64,000 nucleotides of DNA, from the NCBI RefSeq assembly GCF_033807575.1, contig NC_084726.1, positions 124,001 through 188,000 on the forward strand, in the 5' to 3' direction. The translations under genes and the position numbers were made by a program. Shown in pieces: positions 56,081-64,000 of this stretch (positions within the stretch are counted from its first letter, which is position 1; every line of letters begins with the position of its first letter). Origin of the DNA: Cydia pomonella. Lineage: Eukaryota > Arthropoda > Insecta > Lepidoptera > Tortricidae. Below the pieces are notes generated by a model. The model was not told the DNA's origin. It did not search any database and worked only from the letters and a program-made list of their open reading frames with translations.

Positions 56081-57644
56081 AGACCAAGGTGTTGAATGGT
56101 GTGGACATTTAAATAGTTTCCGCCACACGTAGACTTACGATAGATAGACTTAGATATGTCAGTGTCAAAAGTGACGTTTCACCAAACTAAAACGTCATTT
56201 TTTGGCACTGACATATCCACTCCATATCGTATCTTGAAATTATTGACGTATCTTAAAGTCCGAATCGGACCGATAGTCTGCTAGAGTCCGTCCAAGCTAA
56301 CTTTGCACCAAAATGAATAGAATAAAGAGTGGGTGTCATCATATTTTCGTAGAAATTTGAGATTAATGATGACATTGCCACACTTTCATTGTAAATGCCA
56401 TCCGTTATTAGCTTGGTCCGACTAATTGACAGTTCTGGCAGAGAGATCTGTTAGACACATCTGTAGGTTATCCATAAATACCTACCGACCTACCTACGTC
56501 ACGATTGTTCATTTAACCACGTTAGAAACATTCTATTGAAACTTCCAACTGGACTCAACCAGGAGCCATAAATTCTGTATGTTTGTCCGTACGTAGCGGC
56601 GAAGTTGGGTGGTTATTTAAATAGTTCGATTTTAGTTCCGACCGCTCTCCGCACCGCAAACTAGTAATACAGTATCTTGACTCAGCTAAAGCTTGGCTTT
56701 AGATAAGGCAGCTTGCAAATCATTAGGAACTACTTTCACGACCCAGCTCTACCCTCTGACACTGATAGTATGAGGTGCTAAATGCTAGTTTAATGATTTA
56801 CCTGCAATAAGATTTCCTTGTAAAAAAAAGATAGACATTTTATGTCACAAATCTAACATTATATTTAATATTCTTTAATAGCCATGAATAGGCGATGGAA
56901 ATAATTTGTAAGCACCTGTTTGAAGTTTTGTAAACGTTGATATACTTTTAGCAGAGTTGAATTTACAAGGTAGATTTGATTCGTTTTAGTAACATTATAG
57001 TGCTCGGTTTTCCTCCAGGGTAATCCCATAGCCGGGTAAGGAGCAGCTGCCGCCATTTTCTTACTCTATCGCACGTCTCAAGTGCATAATTATATTGCTG
57101 TCCCGCCCAAGATGCCGGCGGTCAATGCCACCGGGGTAGCAATATAAATGGGCTTTAATAATATTCATAATTTCATATTTTCAACTGTTCATAGAAAATA
57201 TTGTCTAAAGTTATCCCATCTTTCTCTAGTTACCCCACTTGACGGTACTTACAGTCAGCGTACTGTACACTAAACGTGTACTGTGTACACTCGGAAACAA
57301 ATAGCCATGTTTTACAGCCGAGCGAGGCGAGCGTCTTACTTTCACGCTTAGCGCCTGTTACGGAAGTTGGTTCCGGTAAACACGAGTTTCGCTGTTAGTT
57401 CAGGTAAGGCAAATTATGCTTGTTTATTGTCTTATTTAACTACGATTTGAATTTTGTGTGTTTTATTTATAATTTAAGCCAGAATATGTACCTAGTAGAA
57501 GTGCAAAGCGTTACTACGAGACTAAAAGCTAATCCGTGTGAAATCGAAATTGAAGATCAACGTAATAGAAAAGTTTGAGCTTATAATTTATGTAATCTAC
57601 GAGTATGTATGTAATTTGTGTAATTTATGGATAGTAATCTAAAG
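56081..57644. other. Gene-free stretch with one foldback
   Basis: 56150-56216 is an inverted repeat: GATATGTCAGTGTCAAAAGT and GACGTTT against AAAACGTC and TTTTTGGCACTGACATATC. Otherwise no element or gene that I can support. Confidence 0.5.
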
Positions 57645-57802
57645 TGTATTTTTTTCTTATTTAATGCATATTAATTATAAGATGTAATGGTTTGAAAAAA
57701 ATTGTCCCGCCGAGTTTCTTGCTGTCCATATTGGGATACAGAGGTGTAGGGTTAGAGCCGGTGTAGCTTTATTTGACGTTCATAAGCGCATTGTAATACA
57801 TA
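57645..57802 (-). repeat. Retroposon 3' end, copy 2
   Basis: Inverted partner of 10619-10810: TTAATGCATATTAATTATAA, CCCGCCGAGTTTCTTGCTGT, CCATATTGGGATACAGAGGT, GGGTTAGAGCC and CGTTCATAAGCGCATTGT. Confidence 0.65.
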
Positions 57803-57842
57803 CGTAAATTTTAACAACAAAGTTAGGTAAATATAATTAAAT

Positions 57843-58036
57843 AAACAGTATTATAGGACATTCTTACATAAATAGACTAATCCCCACGTAAGTTCAAGGA
57901 GGCTTGTGTTGTGGGTACTCAGACGACGATATCTAATATACATATAACTAAATACATAGAAAAGACCATGAGTCATGACTCGGGAACAAATATCTGTGCT
58001 CTTCACACAAACAAATGCCCTTACCGGAATTCCAAC
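57843..58036 (-). repeat. tRNA-derived SINE, body only
   Basis: TATTATAGGACATTCTTACA, GGCTTGTGTTGTGGGTACTC, CATGAGTCATGACTCGGGAA and AAATGCCCTTACCGGAATTC. The B-box/A-box head (5' on the minus strand) is missing. Same family as 10280-10550. Confidence 0.75.
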
Positions 58037-58342
58037 AAGGCCGGACCAGTTGCTGAAAGTATAAAATACTACGTCTGTTGCCGCTCTGGCACTTTTTTGA
58101 AAGAAGATGAAAAGATTTGGCAGCAATGAATGCCCATCTCAACAACATACAGTATAATAAAAACAATGTGCGAAAAGCAAATGTACAATAAATATCTATG
58201 AATAACAACTTAATCTCAGGCACCTAAATCCATGCCTTCTCTATATACTCCCTCTCAACCGTCCCCCCACGCCATCTTAACCCCCTTCACAATAAGCAAC
58301 GTAAAAAGCAAGAAAAGGCATCCGTTACATTTGTCATCGAGG

Positions 58343-58376
58343 CCCTTTGTGTATGTTTTTGCCTTCATTGTCATCG
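58343..58376 (+). repeat. Short direct repeat, copy 1
   Basis: CCCTTTGTGTATGTTTTTGC then CTTCATTGTCATCG. Copy 2 (two substitutions) is at 58925-58958, 582 bp downstream and just before the Ty3/Gypsy remnant. Confidence 0.8.
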
Positions 58377-58924
58377 CAGACCATAGATTCAACTAGATGC
58401 CGCATAACTCCTCAAAAGTATGAAAACCAAGCGTCAAGTGAGAATGCGGACGATAGTCGCAGTGACAACGCGTACGCGTGCATTATTACGTACGTTATTA
58501 CGCATAATAAGTGAATCCATGAGAGAGTAGAATAGATCACTATGGTGGATTGGAAGATCACAATTAATCTTAAGGCGCGTCAGTTACTTCGCGAAGATGT
58601 CATGCGCAACTGTGTCCAAAATATCGGGAAGTCGCCGAAACAAATATATTTACATAGAATTTTAATATTATAGGTGTGCTTAGAATTCTTAAAGAGTTAA
58701 CTCAATATCTCCCGAATCTCATCATTAGATTCTGGCGTGACAGCAATGAATATACCCTTTTAGCACCAAAAAACCGATTTCGCCATGTTTTAAATATAGG
58801 ATAATATATAAAAAAATCCCCATGAATTGAGAATCGCTTCATTTTAAATAATGAAAATGTTAAAAAGACAGGCAAAGAATAAGCATTTGCTGCGTCTATT
58901 TCAACATAAAGGTCTGTGTCGCGC

Positions 58925-58958
58925 CCCTTTGTGTATGTTTTTGCTTTCATTGTCACCG
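58925..58958 (+). repeat. Short direct repeat, copy 2
   Basis: CCCTTTGTGTATGTTTTTGC then TTTCATTGTCACCG. Partner of 58343-58376. Confidence 0.8.
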
Positions 58959-59103
58959 AGGTCAATCCCGGCAAGATTGTTTTCCGATTCTGGGGAGATC
59001 CTGTAGATTCTGTGACTCTATTGTGTTTGTTACGAGAAAATAAGGAAGATGCAGTCTATTTACATGTATCTTTATATGTGATCGTATTTACGTTCCAGGC
59101 AGT

Positions 59104-60117
59104 TTGGTTGTGAAACTCAGAATAGAGGAAGTTTTTGCCAAAATAGGGGGAGGGGAGCATTATACAAAATTGGATTTAAGTAATGCCTACAATCAACTCT
59201 GTTTGTCAGAATCATCTCAGATTCTAACAACCATAAATACCCCTAAAGGATTGTTTAAATATACCCGGTTGTTGTATGGTCTCGCTAATGCTCCAGCAAT
59301 TTTTCAGCGTACTATGGAAACATTACTGGCAGGTATAGAGGGCGTCACGTGTTGGCTAGATGATGTATGTTGCACGGGTCCCGACCGAGCTACCCATCTA
59401 GCTAGGCTTCGTGAAGTTTTGAAAAGGTTGCAGGACGCGGGTTTGCGTCTACAAAGAGATAAGTGTGCATTTTTTCAAACTAGCATTACTTATTTGGGAT
59501 ACGTTATCGATAAAAACGGTCTTAGGACGAGTCAAGATAAAGTGACCGCTATACTTAAGTCTCCGCCTCCTAAAAATGTCTACGAGGTACAGCAGTTCCT
59601 AGGAGTTGTCAACTATTATCGGAAAGGTTATTGGTCGATAGCGACAATATTAGATTGTATAGGTAACCGAATGTTTTCTGTAAAATTTCACGATCATGAT
59701 ACTATCGCGAAAAGGCATATCGACCAAATAATTAAATACGTAGGGAATAAGAACCATCCGGAAACTATTGAACCAATTTCCTTAACGTCGCCTCCTATGT
59801 TAGACCAACCAACGTCCTCAGCCCCCATTCTACCGGCCACTGAAGAATCGCAAGAATTGAGCTCAGACTCATCTCCTCAGTTGGAGGTTAATGTCGAAAC
59901 AGGAAATAAGGAAGGGGAAGAGAATGATGAGTGGTCGGAGGCGACCGACCAGTCGACCACGGACGCTGTGTTGTCAGGGTTAGGCGGCCAGTCTCAAGGC
60001 GGTGAGATGACACCCCCTGAACAAAGCCGTGTTATAGATAAGGAGTCAGGCATGCCTATCGATTGCTCAAGAAAAGGTCGGCCTAGGAAAAAGGTTGACT
60101 ATAAACAATATTTTTAA
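59104..60117 (+). pseudogene. Ty3/Gypsy pol remnant: RT joined in frame to integrase C-terminus
   Basis: 337 codons, open throughout. Residues 7-173 are Gypsy reverse transcriptase: LDLSNAYNQL with catalytic Asp about 24, LYGLANAPAIFQRTM at about 56-71, the LDD box at 85-87, LQRDKCAFF at 116-124 and FLGVVNYYR at 165-173. At about residue 174-177 (near 59625) the frame jumps to WSIATILDCIGNRMFSVKF and AKRHIDQIIKY, the known tail that follows the integrase core, then an acidic low-complexity end finishing in RKKVDYKQYF. The rest of RT, RNase H and the integrase zinc finger and DDE core are gone, as are gag and protease. The start Met is probably not native: homology begins at about residue 6 and the 5' part is truncated. 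Not expected to be active. Confidence 0.9.
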
Positions 60118-60149
60118 GTTATTTCTTTGTTTGTTATAGGTCTCAAAAT

Positions 60150-60263
60150 AATGGTGGAGAAATGTGATGTTTGTCTATCTACCCCAAGCGCCAGTAATAA
60201 ACTAGTGTCCACTGAGTACGGTCGTTTGCCTTATCGTCACTTAACCTATACCTATATACTACA
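60150..60263 (+). mobile_element. Polypurine tract and start of the 3' LTR of the Gypsy remnant
   Basis: AATGGTGGAGAAA (60150-60162), a purine-rich tract, is followed by TGTGATGTTTG, a typical LTR 5' TG start, 33 bp after the pol stop. The LTR is cut short at about 60263, where the next repeat begins. Only one LTR end is visible. Confidence 0.55.
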
Positions 60264-60468
60264 ATTTCTGTTGCCGCTATAACAACAAATAGGTACTAAA
60301 AACAGAATAAAATAAATATTTCTTTCCGATCTCGAGGTTCTCATCCAATCACCGAAGTTAAGCAACGTCGAGCGGGGTCAGTACTTGGATGGGTGACTGT
60401 TTTTATAGATAATGGTACGGAACCCTTCCTGTGCGAGTCCGACTCGCACTTGACAGCTTTTTTTTTTT
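60264..60468 (+). repeat. CGAGTCCGACTCGCACTT-tailed repeat with embedded 5S rRNA segment
   Basis: ATTTCTGTTGCCGCTATAAC and AACAGAATAAAATAAATATT, then the 5S-like part, then TAATGGTACGGAACCCTTCC, GCGAGTCCGACTCGCACTTG and a T tract. The outer blocks match 29330-29418, where no 5S-like segment is present. Confidence 0.75.
60326..60399 (+). ncRNA. 5S rRNA-derived internal promoter segment (not a functional 5S gene)
   Basis: GGTTCTCATCCAATCACCGA, AGTTAAGCAACGTCGAGCGG, GGTCAGTACTTGGATGGGTG and ACTG match animal 5S rRNA from about nucleotide 28 to 97. They include the A-box region (AAGTTAAGCA), the intermediate element and the C-box (AGTACTTGGATGGGTGAC). The first ~27 nt and the 3' acceptor strand are missing, so it cannot make 5S rRNA. 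It resembles the head of a 5S-derived (SINE3-type) element. Confidence 0.8.
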
Positions 60469-61007
60469 GCTCCATCAGGATTCTGTACAGGTATTCACAT
60501 TTTGAGCGGCTAATGCCTTCGATGTTCAGTTGGCAGATGCGGACAGAAGGTCCAACATCTCTAGTCTGTTGATTTTGTAGTTGAGATGTATTCTTGTTCT
60601 GGAGCATAATTATTGCATTCGAAATAAGTACAGGTGGAAACAAATTGTAGTTGCTCGTTTAGCGCTACCCAGGGGACACGTGCAGGGGTGCACTAACCGT
60701 GAATCATTCAAAACTGTCATGCGATCATAGGAATGTAGATAATATAATGACACTTTATTGTTTTACGTGTACGCATGCGTTCAACGCATGAAACAACCGC
60801 GCGATGAAAACTACTCCTTGTTCGACAAACCGGCGGCAGCCTGGAGATAATTCCTATAACAGGCAGTTCGTTAAAACTGCCGCGTACATTTTTTATTCGC
60901 ACTAGAGTGTGATTGGACGCCTGGTCGGCTTGTTACATTGTTGGGTACAAAGGAAAAAGGGGAGTTCTCTTTTTTTTTTTTACCGAATCTGAAACTATAG
61001 ACAGTCA
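60469..61007. other. Gene-free stretch
   Basis: No gene supported. Confidence 0.35.
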
Positions 61008-61262
61008 CACAGACCATTTCGAACGTGCACCTGACATCTGCCTTTGAGATGACAATGATTTAGCATGATATTGTAGGTTGAAGCCTAAAGGTGGTCCTCA
61101 AATCGTAAGTTAAAGATTCGCTTTTTGAGAAGCGAGACGTAACAAGTCATGTCATGAGTGTAGACGATTTGTGTTTGAATGACAGCTAACTGATATGATT
61201 ACAATATAAATTACAAAATATCGGTTTGATGTGATGTCAGGTGCATGCAATTGGCCTGTAAG
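61008..61262. repeat. MITE with GGCCAATTCGAACGT-type ends, copy 3
   Basis: Left ACCATTTCGAACGTGCACCT then GACATCTG; right TATCGGTTTGATGTGATGTC, AGGTGCATGCAATTGGCC. Inverted ends with AGGTGCA/TGCACCT; longer core than copy 1. Confidence 0.65.
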
Positions 61263-61325
61263 TTTATCAGCTATCAAATAGGGTTGTTGTCTATATATAA
61301 ATTAATAGTTTGACACCGGTAATGA

Positions 61326-61500
61326 CTCATAGAGCACGATTCTGATTTAGTAATTCGTTATGGGTTTGAACTGGTTTTGACCCGAGCTTGAAGATCGCCC
61401 ACGACCACAAAATTAAATTCATATATGAGACGCACGCCAATCATAAAGATGATTGCCAAGGTCGTGTCAAAGCCTATTCAAAATCACGTCCACGTCCTAT
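61326..61500. repeat. Foldback MITE family (GAAGATCGCTCACGCTGAT), copy
   Basis: CGATTCTGATTTAGTAATTC, CTTGAAGATCGCCCACGACC, then GACGCACGCCAATCATAAAG, ATGATTGCCAAGGTCGTGTC and AAAGCC. Both arms present; the centre has diverged. Confidence 0.65.
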
Positions 61501-62901
61501 TAACCATTTTCTGTTGAATAAAATGAAATAAAAAATGGAAAACGCAAAGAAAAATTCCAATCCTCTTATACGCCAGTTTACGTTAATTAATCCACAAGAA
61601 ATTATCCAGCACTATTTGTTTGAGTTAGAATAACAAAATACAGGACCCAATCTGTACAAACTACCCAAAATTCGTCCACTATTAAAGGACCCTCCGGGTA
61701 TAATCGGGACTGTTCGTGTTAATTTTTCCCCGGCTGTTTAATCACCCGGGAATCGCTCCCGGGAGTCCCGGATGAATTAGAAGCCGGTACTATGCTTAGT
61801 AATACCTACATAAGTACTTGTCTCAAAGCAGTAACATGACTTGACTGTGTAGTTAGCCGACCTTACTTACCATAAACGGTAGGTAAGCTGATTTTTATTT
61901 CGTTGCTGATTTTTTCGTCCTTCAATTTATTAAATATAAGCGCATATCACCATACATATGTTCTAAAAATTGTCTGGTGAGTTCTGAAAACGTTTGGATT
62001 TTTCGTTATGATGTGATTGACATGACGTGTTTTGATTTGATGTCTATTCCGCCCATGTGGAGTTCTTAAAATAAGCCAAATTTGATCCAAACCTGCCGAA
62101 AAAATAATCAAGTGGAAAAAAAAATCTGATCAGGTAATTAAGTTTGCGACTTTTTATAATAGAAGCAATTAATCTTTGGACCGTGTAATATACTCAATGA
62201 CCCCATCCACACAACGTGATACAATACGTTCGTGGCATTGAGAGCGCACTATCACCAACAGATGTAAGCAGGCATCCGGGTATTTCGGGTAGCACTAGAC
62301 TGATTTGTAATTAAAGAAAAACAATAAAATTTAAGAATTACTTTGAGTGGAAAACCAATTGTAAGCAATTACCGTCACCCTCCAACACCAGAAATATATG
62401 GAAATAGTAGTGTCCTAAAACCTAAGTAATTTTTAACAGCTCTGCTTAATATGTAAGGATTGGTTTACATATTAAGCAGAGCTGTTAAAAAGTACATACT
62501 TATCAACAACAACAAATAGACAACAGACTATGATACTGCATAGTAAATTTTGTGAAGCATGATTGGCCTTACTCTCGGGAAATGTGCAGCTTTTATGGAG
62601 AAACCAGACAGATAATTTCGTAAAGAGTTGTGTTACTGCTTACAGTATTCTGTGGCAGAAGATTGGCCTGACCCTCGGGGCCCCGGGGCCAACCCGGTAA
62701 TGAAGGAACCGGACGGTGATCCGATTGTAATTGGAAACCGGTTTGCTGAGGTCTAAAGATTTTTACTTTTTTTCCCATTGGAATTATGCAAATTCCGCCA
62801 GACTACGTTCTTTGACAGGCGTTTTCAAAGTAAGATTAAATTGGTGATGAGTGAACCGCTAAGCTTCATCTCAGAGTCTTCCCTAAGTAAATTATTTCAT
62901 T
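61501..62901. other. Gene-free stretch around the 62426 hairpin
   Basis: No gene supported. A small CCCGGGAATCGCTCCCGGG palindrome lies at about 61745-61763. Confidence 0.4.
62426..62495. repeat. 31-bp inverted repeat, one mismatch, 8-nt loop
   Basis: Arms 62426-62456 and 62465-62495. Inner part AACAGCTCTGCTTAATATGT pairs exactly with ACATATTAAGCAGAGCTGTT. The one mismatch is at 62429/62492. A miRNA-like or small MITE hairpin shape; no known miRNA recognised. Confidence 0.95.
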
Positions 62902-63132
62902 AAATAAATAAATAAATATTATGGGACAATCTCATAACACAAATCGTCCTAGGCTTACCGTAACATCAATAAGGCTTGTGTTGTGGGTACTTGATGACGA
63001 TAGGTATATATAATAAATTCTTAAATACATGGGAAACATAACTTAAGAAGAACACACAAATAAATGCCTTACCAGAGTTTGAATCCGGGACGTCCTGCTT
63101 CTTAGACAGGTTCACTACCCGCAAGGCCTACT
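62902..63132 (-). repeat. tRNA-derived SINE with head
   Basis: AAATATTATGGGACAATCTC, GGCTTGTGTTGTGGGTACTT, AAATGCCTTACCAGAGTTTG then AATCCGGGACG (B-box complement) and TTCACTACCCGCAAGGCC (A-box side). Same family as 10280-10550 and 23735-23972. Confidence 0.8.
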
Positions 63133-64000
63133 AAGAAAGGCCGTGCATTAATATTTTTCATGTTCGAATATAGGGAATGTTGAACGGTACACGTTGTAAA
63201 GTTTTAGTTTTTCTGTTTATTAACCTTTTGACCGCCAAAGACGTTATATTACGCGCGCGGCTACAGCCCAATTTCAACCTTCATGCGTACCGACAAGGTT
63301 CACGATTACGTGCCGCGCACGATAGGCGTGACGTTCAAAAGATTAAATAATCCAGTTTACTTTTAGTAATTTTAAATAACATGCCTCGAAGGAAGAAACA
63401 ATTATAACTAAGCGATAAAAGACATACATTTCCAAATAATTAAATTAATGATAACTGAAATGTACAAACGTAAGTCAAATTAGATCAATTATATCTCGTC
63501 AGGAAAAACCAGATATGGCCGCGTTCCCACTATACCGTAACGACAGTAATCGTACCGTCCTATACATATGTGAACACCTTCGTTTAACCTGTTGAACGCT
63601 GTCTGTCAAACCCAAGAACGTCATGCTCACGCCATTATCTCTTACATAAGCTAGCAAATACAAGCCATACTAGACACGTTGAAGGTTACTTTGACAAAAT
63701 ACGCCATAACACTTATAAGCGATCTTTGGGCACGACTTCTTACGACACCTTTAAGGGTTCTTGGCGTTCAAAATCATGTATTGTCTGAACATCTCCATTT
63801 AATATATACAGGCCATGACGCACGGCTATCTGTCATTACACTCATTACTATTCTCATGTCATTGATATTTTCTGTGAGAAACTTAATAGATTTAAAACAC
63901 TATCTATGCAGTGTAATAATTAATAACCCAAATGTTTAGATTGGCGCTTTAAAGAAATAATGTCAGTATTAGATGTTACTGCTTTTTATAATTTCTTTAT
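63133..64000. other. Gene-free right end
   Basis: The 86-codon frame at 63679-63939 has hydrophobic stretches but no recognised family and no splice context. Nothing else supportable. Confidence 0.35.

Noticed and set aside
60326..60399. Possible functional 5S rRNA gene
   Set aside because: The 5' ~27 nt and the 3' strand of helix I are missing, and the segment is embedded in a dispersed repeat.

Overview
The window looks like an insect nuclear chromosome, most probably from a moth or butterfly (Lepidoptera). It is AT-rich and intron-bearing, it has no operons, and it is dense with short dispersed repeats that I recognise from memory as typical of lepidopteran genomes: tRNA-derived SINEs, GTAC- and TTAA-flanked foldback elements, and the repeat family ending in a 'CGAGTCCGACTCGCACTTGGCC' type tail. 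The species cannot be determined from the sequence alone.

Only one host protein-coding gene is supported. It lies on the + strand from 32332 to 42236, with a 3' UTR to about 43035. It has fifteen exons that I could join by splice sites, and all join in one open frame of 741 codons plus stop. The N-terminal part is disordered and acidic, with a short pentapeptide-type repeat and a furin-like RRKR site. Five immunoglobulin-like domains follow, then a hydrophobic C-terminal tail that looks like a GPI-anchor signal. The first exon(s), with the start codon and signal peptide, were not found. Inside this gene are a 162-bp exon-plus-intron segment repeated four times in tandem, a decayed copy of exon 3 in intron 3, a full tRNA-derived SINE, two non-LTR retrotransposon fossils and a perfect 29-bp hairpin.

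Region 1-32000 has no gene that I can support. It holds about two dozen repeat copies: foldback MITEs, SINE copies in both orientations, a 703-bp element with roughly 85-bp terminal inverted repeats (25243-25945), a tandem array of tRNA-Lys-type primer binding sites from an LTR element (17353-17730), a 64-nt poly(A)-tailed insertion with a perfect 11-bp target-site duplication (16159-16222), and two local duplications.

Region 43000-64000 is also mobile-element territory. It contains a hAT-like MITE, a cluster of three palindromic elements at 51353-52091, two adjacent copies of a TTAA-flanked element each interrupted by another insertion (51910-54051), C-terminal fragments of two kinds of non-LTR reverse transcriptase, a Ty3/Gypsy pol remnant with an in-frame internal deletion (59104-60117), and a dispersed repeat carrying a 5S rRNA internal-promoter segment (60326-60399). 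Family names given for repeats rest on motif recognition and memory. No database search was run.
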